Assembly: GCF_024206475.1 (NCBI RefSeq)
Contig: NZ_JAMBPR010000065.1
Coordinates: forward strand, 1 to 51,191
Length of the DNA: 51,191 bases
Direction: 5' to 3'
Source: Paraburkholderia sp. CNPSo 3274
GTDB taxonomy: Bacteria > Pseudomonadota > Gammaproteobacteria > Burkholderiales > Burkholderiaceae
The translations under genes and the position numbers were made by a program. The notes beneath the pieces were generated by a model, which was not told the DNA's origin, ran no database searches, and worked only from the letters and a program-made list of their open reading frames with translations. This document shows, piece by piece, positions 34,266 through 43,783 of the stretch (position 1 is its first letter; each line of letters opens with the position of its first letter).

Positions 34266-35309
34266 ATGACTACCGTAACGAATGGCGCGGCGCATTCCGC
34301 GTCCCCGTATCAGCTTGATCTTTCGCGGCATGCTCGCCGCGCACTGCTGGAAGGACCCACGCCGATCCAGGCATTGCCGCGGCTAAGCCAGGAACTTGGG
34401 GGCGTGAATGTCTATGTCAAGCGCGACGATCTGTCCGGCCTCGGCGGCGGCGGCAACAAGCTGCGCAAGCTCGAGTTCCTGGTGGGCGAAGCGCTGGCTG
34501 CGGGCGCGGACACCATCATCACCGTGGGCGCCCGCCAGTCGAACCATGCGCGCTTGACGGCGGCTGCGGCAGCGCAAGTGGGACTACAGTGCGAACTCGT
34601 GCTCACGCGCGCCGTGCCGCGCGACGACTTCGAGTATCTGGAGAACGGCAACATCCTGCTCGACGACCTGCTCGGCGCACGCGTGCATGACCTGCCCGGC
34701 ACGGCCAATGCACTGGAGTTCGCACAGGAGCGCGCCGACGAGCTGCGCGCCCAGGGCCGCAAGGTCTATGTGTGCCCGCTGGGCGGGTCGAGCCCGGTGG
34801 GGTGTCTGGGCTACGCGGCGTGCGCCGCCGAAATCATGACGCAGGCCCATGCACAGGGATTGAGCTTTGCGCGCATCGTCGTACCCAACGGCAGCAGCGG
34901 GATGCACGCGGGGCTCGCCGCCGGCTTTGCGGCGCTGGGCATCGACCCGAGCCTCGTGCTTGCGTTCACCGTCCTGGCGAAGGCTGAGCAGGCGCATGCC
35001 GCAACGCTCGAAAAGGCCGCGAAGACGCTTGAACTGATCGATCCGGCGCGGCGCATCGAGGGCCGGTCGATCGTGATCGACGAAACACAACTGGGCGACG
35101 GCTACGGCATTCCAACCGACACGATGCGCGAGGCCGTGCGGCTCGTCGCTTCGAAAGAAGGCCTGCTGGTCGACCCCGTGTACGGCGGCAAGGCATTCGC
35201 CGGTCTCGTGCAAGCCGTGCGTTCAGGACGCCTTGCGCGCGGCGAGAATGTCCTCTTCATCATGACCGGCGGCTTGCCGGGCCTGTTCGCTTATCGCAGT
35301 GCGTTTTGA
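34266..35309 (+). CDS. D-cysteine desulfhydrase / ACC deaminase-family PLP enzyme
   Basis: A 347-aa fold-type II PLP enzyme. LEGPTPIQALPRLSQEL opens the domain, and the PLP Lys65 lies in GGGGNKLRKLEF. QSNHARLTAAAA and the phosphate-binding PNGSSGMHAG follow. This matches D-cysteine desulfhydrase (DcyD) and 1-aminocyclopropane-1-carboxylate deaminase; the two are hard to separate by eye. Burkholderiaceae often carry both. The segment IIFIMTGG-like FIMTGGLPGLFAY at the end fits DcyD. The start at 34266 follows a GAGAG ribosome site. Confidence 0.85.
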   Translation: MTTVTNGAAHSASPYQLDLSRHARRALLEGPTPIQALPRLSQELGGVNVYVKRDDLSGLGGGGNKLRKLEFLVGEALAAGADTIITVGARQSNHARLTAAAAAQVGLQCELVLTRAVPRDDFEYLENGNILLDDLLGARVHDLPGTANALEFAQERADELRAQGRKVYVCPLGGSSPVGCLGYAACAAEIMTQAHAQGLSFARIVVPNGSSGMHAGLAAGFAALGIDPSLVLAFTVLAKAEQAHAATLEKAAKTLELIDPARRIEGRSIVIDETQLGDGYGIPTDTMREAVRLVASKEGLLVDPVYGGKAFAGLVQAVRSGRLARGENVLFIMTGGLPGLFAYRSAF

Positions 35310-35363
35310 GGCGCCGCGCGGCGCATTCCAGAATCGTTGATCTGAACGACCAGGGAGTCCACG

Positions 35364-35750
35364 ATGACCGATGACGAACGCGCAATTCGCGAGCTGGTGC
35401 AAACGTGGATGGAAGCCAGCCGCTCCGGCGACACAGCCAAAGTGCTGAGTCTGATGAGCGACGACGTGGTGTTCACGGTGCCCGGCCAGGAGCCGTTCGG
35501 CAAGGCCGAGTTCGCCGCGGCTTCGCAAGCGCAGCAAGACATGCGCATAGAGGGCACGGCTGAGATCGTGGAACTTCAGGTACTGGGGGATTGGGCCTTT
35601 CTGCGCAATCGCCTCGACCTCTCCATCACGCCACCGGGCGCGACCCAGCCCATGCGGCGTACGGGCTACACGCTCACGCTGGTGCGTAAGGATGCGAGCG
35701 GACGCTGGCTGCTCGCGCGCGACGCCAATCTCGTGGCGCCGAAGCCATAA
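35364..35750 (+). CDS. SnoaL-like / NTF2-fold protein (SgcJ/EcaC type)
   Basis: A 128-aa protein starting MTDDERAIRELVQTWMEASR, followed by DTAKVLSLMSDDVVFTVPG, a pattern of the DUF4440/SgcJ NTF2-like fold. It has the usual cone-shaped pocket but no assignable catalytic residue. GGGAG precedes the ATG. It lies 54 bp after the PLP enzyme in the same direction and is probably cotranscribed. Confidence 0.82.
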   Translation: MTDDERAIRELVQTWMEASRSGDTAKVLSLMSDDVVFTVPGQEPFGKAEFAAASQAQQDMRIEGTAEIVELQVLGDWAFLRNRLDLSITPPGATQPMRRTGYTLTLVRKDASGRWLLARDANLVAPKP

Positions 35751-35983
35751 ATCCGCCGCGCGAACGCGGCCCTCGCCGCCGCAAAACACGATTCGGCCGC
35801 GCGTACCAAGCCCGGCGCGCCCGATTGCTTTCGCCACTGAAAGGAAACAACCCCGCCCGACAGGCCTCGCCGCGTTACGCCCCTTTTTTGAATCAGAAAA
35901 CCTTATCGATTCCTTCAGTTTATTGAGTTTCCCTTAATCGTGCGCTTGCGGCAAAGTGACGCTCATACGCTCGGAGCCACTCC

Positions 35984-36838
35984 TTGAACCAACGCATCGA
36001 TCCCTCCCTACTCGCCGCGCCCGACCTGTCGTACGCCACGCTGCACTCGGGCATTGCCCTGCCGTTCCTCGAGCGGGGCGAAGGCGAGCCGCTGCTGTTC
36101 GTTCACGGATCGCTCTGTGATTACCGCTACTGGATGCCGCAACTCAACGGCCTTGCGGAGCATTTCCGCTGCATCGCGCCGAGCCTGAGCCACTACTGGC
36201 CCGCGGCGGATGCCTGCATCCAGGGCGATTTCGGCTGGGAGAGCCACGTCACCGAGCTGGCCGATTTCATCGCCGCGCTCGGTCTCGAATCGGTGCACCT
36301 CGTGGGCCATTCGCGTGGCGGCTGCGTGGCGTGGCATCTCGCGCGCCGCTATCCGCGCCTCGTGCGCACGCTGGTGCTGGCCGACCCGGGCGGCCCGCTC
36401 TCTCGCGTGGACAACGACGAAGCCGCGCTGCCTCCCGCGACCAACGCGCTGCGCACGCGCGCCGCCGACCTCATCCACGCCGGCGAAGTCGAAGCGGGAC
36501 TCGAGTTGTTCGTCGACTCCGTGAGCGTACCGGGCGCCTGGAAAAAAGGCTCCGCGGCGTTTCGCCAGATGGCCATCTCCAACGCCACGACGCTGCCCAA
36601 GCAGTTGCAGGACCCGCTGCCGCCTTATGCACCGCGCGCCGCCGGCGAGATCAAGTGCCGCACGCTGCTGATCGATGGCCAGCGCAGCCCGCTCATGTTC
36701 CGCAACAACGTCGAAGCGCTGGACGAGTGGATCGAGTTCGCGCGGCGCGTCACGATCAAGGGCGCGACGCATGGCATGAACGGCACGCACCCCGACCTCT
36801 TCAACACCCACGTGCATACCTTCATCACGCAAGGTTGA
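35984..36838 (+). CDS. Alpha/beta hydrolase
   Basis: A 284-aa hydrolase. The oxyanion segment reads LLFVHGSLCDYRYW, the nucleophile is Ser110 in GHSRGG, an acid follows in LLIDGQRSP, and His in ATHGMNGTHPD. Start is TTG at 35984 with GGAG 8 bp upstream. The convergent neighbour is a P450 gene 4 bp from its stop. The substrate is unknown; esterase or C-C hydrolase roles are possible. Confidence 0.87.
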   Translation: MNQRIDPSLLAAPDLSYATLHSGIALPFLERGEGEPLLFVHGSLCDYRYWMPQLNGLAEHFRCIAPSLSHYWPAADACIQGDFGWESHVTELADFIAALGLESVHLVGHSRGGCVAWHLARRYPRLVRTLVLADPGGPLSRVDNDEAALPPATNALRTRAADLIHAGEVEAGLELFVDSVSVPGAWKKGSAAFRQMAISNATTLPKQLQDPLPPYAPRAAGEIKCRTLLIDGQRSPLMFRNNVEALDEWIEFARRVTIKGATHGMNGTHPDLFNTHVHTFITQG

Positions 36839-36842
36839 GACG

Positions 36843-38318
36843 TCAGTCGCGGCCCGGTGAATGCTTCGTTTGGGGTCGAGGCGACGCAACCGTTGGCCGC
36901 AATTCCAGCCGCACCGGCATGCGGTTCGGCACCATCGCGAACGCCGTGATTTCCTCGATCGTCGCGGGATCGACGGCCAGCTTCACCGTGAACCGGTTCA
37001 TCAGCGTGGAAAGCACGAGGCGCATTTCCATGGCGGCCAGATGCCGCCCCGGACACACGCGCGGCCCCGCGCCGAACTGCACCCACGCGCGCGGATCGTG
37101 CACGCGCGCATCAGCATCCGCATGGCCACGCAGCCAGCGCTCGGGATCGAAGCGCCCGGGCAGCGAGTAGTGGCGAGCGTCGAGCATGGGCCCACGCGTG
37201 AGGAAGAACATCTTCGAACCGGCGGGCAACGCGACGTCTCCCACCTGCACATACTCTACGGGCTCGAAGGCCATGATCGCGGCCACCGGACGCAAGCGCA
37301 GCGTTTCGCTGCACACGGCTTCGAACAGATCGAGGTCCTTCACGAGGCCGTACTCCGGACACACCGCGTGTGTGCCCAGCACCGCGCGCGCTTCGCTGGC
37401 GAGGCGCTGCTGCAGCGGTTCGTCGGCGCATAGATAGTAGAGCGACCACGCCAGCGCATTGGCCGTGGTGTCCTCGCCCGCCAGCAGCAGCGTGAGCACG
37501 TTGGCAGCGATGATGTCGTCGGTCACGTCGGAGCCAGGCGCATCGCGCAGCGCGAGCATCGCTTCGAGCAGATGGCGCGGCGCATCGGACGGCTCGTCGC
37601 GCATGCGCTCGCGCGAGCGCGCCATCATGCCGCGTATCGTGCGATGCACTTCGGCGAGCGCCCGGTCCGTGCGGCGGTCGCGCGGCAAACGCACATAGCG
37701 CCAGTACGGGAATGGCGCGTTCACCCGATGCATGAGCGTCGGGAAGATCTGCGCGAGATGCTCCTGAATGACGCCGCGCTCCTGTTCGAGGGTGCGCGGG
37801 TCCTCGCCGAAGGCGAGCGCGCTCGTCACATCCACCGTATAGCGCTTGAGGTCGTCGGTCATCTCGACCACGTCGCCACGCTCGGCCGCACGTTGCCAGC
37901 GGTCGTGCAGACGCGCCGTGATCGTTTGCAGCGTGGGATAGAACGCGCGGATGTGCGGCAGGGAAAGCGCCTGCGTGACGAGCCGGCGCTGTGGCTCCCA
38001 CGCCGCGCCTTCAGCCGAGAACACGCCGTTGCAGCCGATTTCGGCGAGCACGGGTTCGAGCGACGCGTAACGCCGGTAGCGATGCGGACGCTCGCGCATC
38101 ACGCTCTGGCTCAGCTCCGCGTCGCTCCATACCGTGACCGGCATGCCGCAGATCTGGAAACGATACGGCGTGCCAAGTTCTTCAGCCCACGCCTCCAGCA
38201 CGCGGTGCAGCCTGGGCGCATCGAGCTGATGGAGGTTGCCGATGAGCGGCAAGCCGCGCGGGCACGGCAGGTCGCGCACCTGGCGCAGGCGCTGGGCGGA
38301 GGATGCGGCGTCGTCCAT
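36843..38318 (-). CDS. Cytochrome P450
   Basis: A 491-aa soluble P450 without an N-terminal membrane anchor. I-helix motif LAGEDTTANALAW, K-helix SETLRLRP (ExxR), and heme loop FGAGPRVCPGRHLA with Cys422 as ligand. All key residues are present. It begins with a Pro-rich LPCPRGLPLIGNLHQL, as in eukaryote-like bacterial P450s. No ferredoxin or reductase gene is adjacent, so it must use partners encoded elsewhere. The next gene upstream on the same strand (DUF480) is only 24 bp away and may be cotranscribed. Confidence 0.93.
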   Translation of the reverse strand: MDDAASSAQRLRQVRDLPCPRGLPLIGNLHQLDAPRLHRVLEAWAEELGTPYRFQICGMPVTVWSDAELSQSVMRERPHRYRRYASLEPVLAEIGCNGVFSAEGAAWEPQRRLVTQALSLPHIRAFYPTLQTITARLHDRWQRAAERGDVVEMTDDLKRYTVDVTSALAFGEDPRTLEQERGVIQEHLAQIFPTLMHRVNAPFPYWRYVRLPRDRRTDRALAEVHRTIRGMMARSRERMRDEPSDAPRHLLEAMLALRDAPGSDVTDDIIAANVLTLLLAGEDTTANALAWSLYYLCADEPLQQRLASEARAVLGTHAVCPEYGLVKDLDLFEAVCSETLRLRPVAAIMAFEPVEYVQVGDVALPAGSKMFFLTRGPMLDARHYSLPGRFDPERWLRGHADADARVHDPRAWVQFGAGPRVCPGRHLAAMEMRLVLSTLMNRFTVKLAVDPATIEEITAFAMVPNRMPVRLELRPTVASPRPQTKHSPGRD

Positions 38319-38342
38319 GGCGCGACGGCGGGCTGACGACGC

Positions 38343-39053
38343 TCAGTCGAGCGACATTCCCAGTTCGGCGGCCATGCGCGCGACGAGCGTTTGCAAACGC
38401 GCGACTTCGTCGGCGAGACGCTGCTGCTCGGCGCGCACCGCCTCGAAGTCCGCGAGCGAGACGCTCTCGCCGGCCTCCTCGCGAGCCCCGGGCGCGAGGG
38501 TCCCCGCGGCAACGAAACTCTCCGTGTTGACCTCACCGCACATCAAATGCATCCAGCGGCTTTCGCGCTCGCCCGGCGCGCGCGGCAGCTTCACGACGAG
38601 CGGCGGCTCGCGCTCGGCCAGTTCTTCCAGGAAGCCTTCGACCGACGAGACATCGGCGAACCCGTGCAGGCGCGACGAGTTCAGGCGCAATTCCGCCGCC
38701 GTCTGCGCGCCGCGCAGCAGCAGCACGGTAAGGAGCGCCACGGCCTGGCTCGGCACGCCCAGCACGCGGTTCAAATTGTGCTCGAAGCGCGGCACGCGGC
38801 TGCTGCTGCCTTCGAACACGAGGCTCAGCAGCTTGAGGTCTTCGATGGCGGCCAGGACTTCCGCTTCACTCACGTTCATGACCGGGGTGCGCGCGGTCTT
38901 CTGGTTGCAGCCGAGCGTGAGCGCGTTGAGCGAGAGCGGATAGGTGTCGGGCACCGTGTGCTGCTTTTCGATCAGCACGCCGACGATACGCGCCTCGATC
39001 GGCGAAAGCGCGCGCAAGGCGCGCGGCGAGGAAGCATCGGCAGGAGAATTCAT
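38343..39053 (-). CDS. YceH/DUF480-family protein
   Basis: A 236-aa protein with two winged-helix units: LSPIEARIVGVLIEKQHTVPDTYPLS (recognised by its core VLIEK and TVPDTYPLS), then LLTVLLLRGAQTAAELRLNSSRLHGF. A C-terminal coiled coil covers about the last 45 residues. The family is broadly conserved in proteobacteria and of unknown function. GGAGAA precedes the ATG at 39053. An earlier in-frame ATG at 39101 adds 16 unlikely residues. Confidence 0.9.
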   Translation of the reverse strand: MNSPADASSPRALRALSPIEARIVGVLIEKQHTVPDTYPLSLNALTLGCNQKTARTPVMNVSEAEVLAAIEDLKLLSLVFEGSSSRVPRFEHNLNRVLGVPSQAVALLTVLLLRGAQTAAELRLNSSRLHGFADVSSVEGFLEELAEREPPLVVKLPRAPGERESRWMHLMCGEVNTESFVAAGTLAPGAREEAGESVSLADFEAVRAEQQRLADEVARLQTLVARMAAELGMSLD

Positions 39054-39137
39054 GGGCAGATCAGTCCGCTGTATTTCAGTTGGAATCAGGCGTTCGATCA
39101 TACGCGCGCCGGGCTTCCCGCAGAAGTCACGTGCCGC

Positions 39138-41933
39138 TCAGCCCGCGATCAGTTTCAACCCCGCCGGCAGCGCCTCGCCGAACACCCGGCCCGTGTCCGC
39201 CGTATCGAGCGCGACGACTTCGCGCACCATCGTGACCCACGCAGGCGGCGCGTTCGCCGACTCCATACGGCGCACCACGGTCTCGCGCAACTCGGGGGGC
39301 AGGTCGCGCGAACGGTCGCCCGTCACGCGGGCGATTTGCGCGGCGGCGAACATTGCCGGTTCGATCTTTTTCCAGTCGAGCGCGAGAATCGCGTCGAGCC
39401 AAAGCGCGGCGGTTTCCGGCGGCACCACGCCGTGCGCGCTGCCGTAGAACGGCTGGCGCGCGCCGATACGGCCCACGGCCCACCACGTCTGATGATTCTC
39501 GGAAGGCTTCTGAAGCCGCTGCAACAGCCGCTCGCCGATCTCGATCTTGCGCCCGGCCGAAATCTGTTCGAGCGACGCATAGAGCCGGATCATGTCCGCA
39601 GCGCCAAGCTTCGCGGGATCGAAGGGCAGCTTGTGGCGCTTCGAGCCGGCCGCCTCTTCGAGGTACGTCATCGCCTCCAGCACCTCGTGCTGCTGCGCCT
39701 CGTTCAGGCCGCCAGCCGCGCGCCGCCAGAGCGTCCACCACTCCGACCACACCTGGCCTTCGCCCACGAACTGGATGCCGTCGTCGAAGAGCGACCAGAG
39801 TTGCTCGACGCGCCATTCGTCCAGCGGATAGCCGAAGCCCGGACGCAGACAGAAGCCGGCGAGGTTCAGCCACAGGCGTTCGTGATCGGCGGAGCGCCGG
39901 CGCTTGCCTGCGCGCTCCCAGAGCACGCCGAACAGCTCGCGCAGGAGCGCGCCGTCCCAGTTCTGGCGCGGCCCGAGCCGCTCTTCGAGATGCGCGCGCA
40001 AGCGCTTCACTTCCTTCGCGTCGACCTTGACGGAGCGAGCGCCGAACACGCGTTCGATCGCATCGATGGCTTCGTCGAGGCCAGTGTGGCGTGCCTCGCC
40101 GTTCGCCGCGCCTGCGCCGCCCTCGTGCTCCGCGCGGCGCAGCGCGAATTCGAGCAGCCAGCGCTGCGAGGCGTCGTCGGTGGCGATGCAGTGCATCTCC
40201 AGCGTGCCGACTTCGGTGAGCGCGGTCGTGAGCTTCACGGGGCGCTCGCGCGCCGTCTTTGCATCGCCGCCTGCGGGCACCACGGTCGCGAGCGGCGGCA
40301 GGCGCACGAAGTCGCCCCCCGCGAGGTCGGCCAACTCGCCGGGTTGCCACGCGGTGTCGGCCACTGTCGATGCGAGGTGGAACTGCACCGGCTGCCCGAG
40401 TTGCAATGCGAACGTGCGGTCGTCCAGATGCAGCTCGTGGCCTTCCTCCGTGCCGCGCGGCAGGACGCACACGCCGCGCGGAGCGGCATCGGCTCCGGCG
40501 CCTTCATCGAGCACGAGAAAGTAGCTGCGCGGCGAGCCGCCGCCGATACGCGGCGCGTTGCCCGCCCGCGCGAGCGCGTAAGCGACCGCGCCGCGCGCGA
40601 CGGCCACGTCGGGCTGATTGTTCTGCAGCACGTTGAGCGGCTCGCCGCGCCAGGTGCCGAGCGTATCGGCCAGACGCCGCGCGAGCGAGCGAGCGCGGAA
40701 CACGCCGCCGTTGAGCAGCAGCGCGTCGGGCATAGGCAGCGCGGTTGCCGGTTCACCGGCAGCGCCAGAAGAACCCAGCGCCTCGCGCGATTGCGCGGCG
40801 AAGCGCTGCAAAAACGCCGCGATATGGCGCGTGATGGCGGGATCGGCGGCATAGGGCAAGCCGAACTCGACGATCGCCGCGCGCGAGCGGCGCGGCAGGT
40901 CGTCCGCAGTGCCCATCGGGAAGAAGCCGTCCACCACGATCTGCGCGACTTCCTCGCGGCCGAGCTGCGTGGTGCGCGCGCCGCCCACGAGACGCGCGCC
41001 CGCGCCGAGCAGCGTGATCGGCACGGACTCGGGCGCGCTGGCGTCGAGCAACTGCTCCTTCGCGACGCGGCAGCGCTCCACGAGCTGCGAAAGGCTCGCC
41101 GCGCTCAACCGCGTTTGCGCGTTCGCGAGCCGGCTTTCGGCCAGATGCGCGAGCGCGAGATCCATGTTGTCGCCGCCCAGCATCAGATGATTGCCCACGC
41201 CAATGCGCGTGAGCTGCGGCTCGCCGCCCTCGAACTGCACCTTGATGAGCGTGAGGTCGGTCGTGCCGCCGCCGACGTCGCACACGAGCACGAGGCGCGA
41301 CGCACCAAGTTGCACGTCGAGCGTCGCGCGATGGTGATACAGCCAGTCGTAGAACGCGGCCTGCGGTTCTTCGAGCAGGCGCAGCGCGGGCAGCAACGCC
41401 TGCCGCGCCGCTTCGAGCGTGAGCGCGCGCGCGCCGTCGTCGAACGAGGCGGGCACGGTGAGCACCACGTCCTGATCCTCGAGCGGCGCATGCGGAAAAC
41501 GATGGTTCCACGCAGCGCGCACGTGCGCGAGATAGCTCGCGCTCGCGGCCACCGGCGAAACCTTGGCGACGTCGTCGGGCGCGCCCCACGGCAGGATCGG
41601 CGCGAGGCGGTCCACCGCCGCGTGCGAGAGCCAGCTTTTCGCGCTCGCCACGAGGCGGCCGGGTACCTGCGCGCCGAGCGTGCGCGCGAGGCGGCCGATG
41701 ACGGCGTCGGCGCCTGGGGAAGGCGCGCTCCACGGCAAACGCAAATCGCCCGCCGCAAGCTCGCCCGCCGCCGGGTGATAACACGCGGAAGGCAGCATCT
41801 TTTCCGCGCCCACCTCCCCGAGGCCAGTGAGCTGCTCGACGTCGAACACGCGGATGGCGGCGCCGCCTGCCTCCACATATGCCACGACGGTATTGCTCGT
41901 CCCCAGGTCGATGCCGACGACGTATGGCTTCAT
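39138..41933 (-). CDS. Long Hsp70-family protein with DUF3731-like C-terminus
   Basis: A 931-aa divergent Hsp70. The nucleotide-binding domain has VVGIDLGTSNTVVAYV (phosphate 1), VCDVGGGTTDLTLI (phosphate 2) and LLNGGVFRARSL (adenosine). A substrate-domain-like region follows at about 500-620. The last ~300 residues are helical, Trp-rich (QNWDGALLRELFGVLWERAG; WSEWWTLWRRAAGG) and unlike the DnaK lid. This is the arrangement of the DUF3731-type Hsp70-like proteins. ATP binding looks intact. It starts 6 bp after the stop of the partner Hsp70 gene and is the last gene of the operon. Confidence 0.87.
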   Translation of the reverse strand: MKPYVVGIDLGTSNTVVAYVEAGGAAIRVFDVEQLTGLGEVGAEKMLPSACYHPAAGELAAGDLRLPWSAPSPGADAVIGRLARTLGAQVPGRLVASAKSWLSHAAVDRLAPILPWGAPDDVAKVSPVAASASYLAHVRAAWNHRFPHAPLEDQDVVLTVPASFDDGARALTLEAARQALLPALRLLEEPQAAFYDWLYHHRATLDVQLGASRLVLVCDVGGGTTDLTLIKVQFEGGEPQLTRIGVGNHLMLGGDNMDLALAHLAESRLANAQTRLSAASLSQLVERCRVAKEQLLDASAPESVPITLLGAGARLVGGARTTQLGREEVAQIVVDGFFPMGTADDLPRRSRAAIVEFGLPYAADPAITRHIAAFLQRFAAQSREALGSSGAAGEPATALPMPDALLLNGGVFRARSLARRLADTLGTWRGEPLNVLQNNQPDVAVARGAVAYALARAGNAPRIGGGSPRSYFLVLDEGAGADAAPRGVCVLPRGTEEGHELHLDDRTFALQLGQPVQFHLASTVADTAWQPGELADLAGGDFVRLPPLATVVPAGGDAKTARERPVKLTTALTEVGTLEMHCIATDDASQRWLLEFALRRAEHEGGAGAANGEARHTGLDEAIDAIERVFGARSVKVDAKEVKRLRAHLEERLGPRQNWDGALLRELFGVLWERAGKRRRSADHERLWLNLAGFCLRPGFGYPLDEWRVEQLWSLFDDGIQFVGEGQVWSEWWTLWRRAAGGLNEAQQHEVLEAMTYLEEAAGSKRHKLPFDPAKLGAADMIRLYASLEQISAGRKIEIGERLLQRLQKPSENHQTWWAVGRIGARQPFYGSAHGVVPPETAALWLDAILALDWKKIEPAMFAAAQIARVTGDRSRDLPPELRETVVRRMESANAPPAWVTMVREVVALDTADTGRVFGEALPAGLKLIAG

Positions 41934-41938
41934 CGGGC

Positions 41939-43783
41939 TCAGGCGCCTGCTCCGCCACGCACGTCGAACTCGACCTTCCAGCGCTCGTTCGTGCCGCTCG
42001 GCATGGCTTCGAGCTCCAGCGTGCCCGCCTCCGTCACGCGCGCATGCAGCTTCACGGGCACGACCTCGCCGGGCGTGCGGCCTTCGGTCGGCAGCGTGGC
42101 CTGGATCTCCTCCAGTTCCTGCAATTCTTCGGGCGACCAGTAGTCGAGCATCGTGCCGACCTGATCCTGACGCCGCACCGAAGAACCGAAGAAACGGAAG
42201 TGCACCGGCTCGCCCACCACGAGGCCGAACTCTTGCGGCGGCAGCGCCGCCTCCGTGCCCTCTTCCATGCCGAACGGCGCGACGCAGAGCGCCGAGACAG
42301 GCGGCTCGAGCCCCGGCACCGCCGGCATGGCCGATTCGACGGCCACGTAATACGCGCGCGCCGTGCCGCCGCGAATGCGCACGCCCTTGCCGCGCTTCAC
42401 ATAGCCGTAGTAGGCCGCGCCCCGCGCCACCGCGAGATCGAGATCGGCGCCGCCGAGCAGACGCGCGGGCGCAGCGCCCTCGGCCGCGAGCCAGCCGTTG
42501 AGGATATCGAGCACGCGTTGCGAGAGCAGCGCCGACTTGAACACGCCGCCGTTGAAAAGGACCGCTGTGGGATGCAGGAAGGTCGCGCCCTCGGGCGGCG
42601 CACCAATGCCTTCGAGTTCCGCGAGCGCCTGCACCTGGCGGCCGAGGAAGGCCGCGAGATGGCGCGTGACGCCCGCGTCCTGCGCGTATGGCAGGCCAAG
42701 CTGCGTGAGACCCACGCGCGTGCGCACGGCGGGGCGCGCGGCGGCGTCCACCTGCGGGAAGAAGCCTTCGAGAATGATCTGCGTGAGTTCGGCGCGTGTG
42801 AGTTCCGTGCGGATCGAACCGCCGATCAGCTTCGAGCCGCGGCTCGGCACGACGATCGGCACCGTATCGACCGAGGCGTCGCTCAGCAGCGTTTCCTTGG
42901 CCGACCGGCATGCATAGGTCAGCGCGCGCAGTTGCCACGGATCGGCCTGCGTGCCCTGGGCCGCGAGCTTGCGCGCGACCACGTGCGCGAGCGCCAGGTC
43001 CATGTTGTCGCCGCCGAGCAGAATGTGCTCGCCCACGGCCACGCGGTGCAGTTCGAGATTGCCTTCGCGCTCGACCACGGCGATCAGCGAAAGGTCGGTC
43101 GTACCGCCGCCCACATCGACCACGAGGATGATGTCGCCGACCTTCACGTCCTTGCGCCACGCGCCGCCGCTTTTCTGAATCCAGCTATAGAGGGCCGCTT
43201 GCGGCTCTTCCAGCAGCGTCATCTTCGCGTAGCCCGCCGCCTGCGCGGCTTCCGCCGTCAGCTCGCGCGCGGCAGGGTCGAACGAGGCCGGAATCGTGAC
43301 GGTGATCTCCTGCTCGCCGAACGGCGCCTCGGGGTGCGCGTGGTCCCAGGCCTCGCGCAGGTGCGTGAGATAGCGCACCGAGCTTTCGAGCGGCGAAACG
43401 CGCGTGACTTCGGGCGGCGCGTCGTTGGGCAGAATGGCCGCGCGGCGATCCACGCCGGGGTGGCACAACCAGCTCTTCGCGCTCGAAACGAGGCGGATCG
43501 GCGTGCCTGCGCCACGGCTGCGCGCAAGCTCGCCCACGGCGTACTCGCGCGTGGTGGTCCACGGCAGCGTGAGGTCGCCCGGCGTCAGCTCGCCCGCATG
43601 CGGCAAATAGAGAAACGAAGGCAGCAGGTCGGGCGATTCCAGCGTGCCCGGCGCCGTCAGCTGGGTCACGTTCAGCACGCTCTGCTGGGTCTTTTCGCCA
43701 TCGCTGGCGGTGAGGTCGACGTAGGACAGCGCGCAATGCGTCGTGCCCAGGTCGACGCCAATCGAATATCGCGGATCGCTCAC
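41939..43783 (-). CDS. Short Hsp70-family protein
   Basis: A 614-aa Hsp70-like protein. IGVDLGTTHCALSYV, VVDVGGGTTDLSLI and LFNGGVFKSALL mark a full nucleotide-binding domain, followed by a beta domain and no clear lid or EEVD-like tail. GTG start at 43783 overlaps the stop of the DUF2760 gene (GTGA), with GGTGGAG upstream, so translation is probably coupled. It shares layout with the longer Hsp70 downstream (GGDNMDLALAH; SAKSWL; LPAS/IPASFD), which suggests an old duplication. No J-domain or GrpE gene is in the window. Confidence 0.88.
   Translation of the reverse strand: MSDPRYSIGVDLGTTHCALSYVDLTASDGEKTQQSVLNVTQLTAPGTLESPDLLPSFLYLPHAGELTPGDLTLPWTTTREYAVGELARSRGAGTPIRLVSSAKSWLCHPGVDRRAAILPNDAPPEVTRVSPLESSVRYLTHLREAWDHAHPEAPFGEQEITVTIPASFDPAARELTAEAAQAAGYAKMTLLEEPQAALYSWIQKSGGAWRKDVKVGDIILVVDVGGGTTDLSLIAVVEREGNLELHRVAVGEHILLGGDNMDLALAHVVARKLAAQGTQADPWQLRALTYACRSAKETLLSDASVDTVPIVVPSRGSKLIGGSIRTELTRAELTQIILEGFFPQVDAAARPAVRTRVGLTQLGLPYAQDAGVTRHLAAFLGRQVQALAELEGIGAPPEGATFLHPTAVLFNGGVFKSALLSQRVLDILNGWLAAEGAAPARLLGGADLDLAVARGAAYYGYVKRGKGVRIRGGTARAYYVAVESAMPAVPGLEPPVSALCVAPFGMEEGTEAALPPQEFGLVVGEPVHFRFFGSSVRRQDQVGTMLDYWSPEELQELEEIQATLPTEGRTPGEVVPVKLHARVTEAGTLELEAMPSGTNERWKVEFDVRGGAGA

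Noticed and set aside
35313..35326. GC-rich palindrome GCGCCGCGCGGCGC after the PLP-enzyme gene as a terminator
   Set aside because: There is no T run on either strand, and the next gene continues in the same direction.
38391..42143. A 1250-codon open frame on the plus strand
   Set aside because: It is antisense to the DUF480 and Hsp70 genes, is Arg/His/Ala-rich with no domain, and arises from strong GC3 bias on the coding strand.
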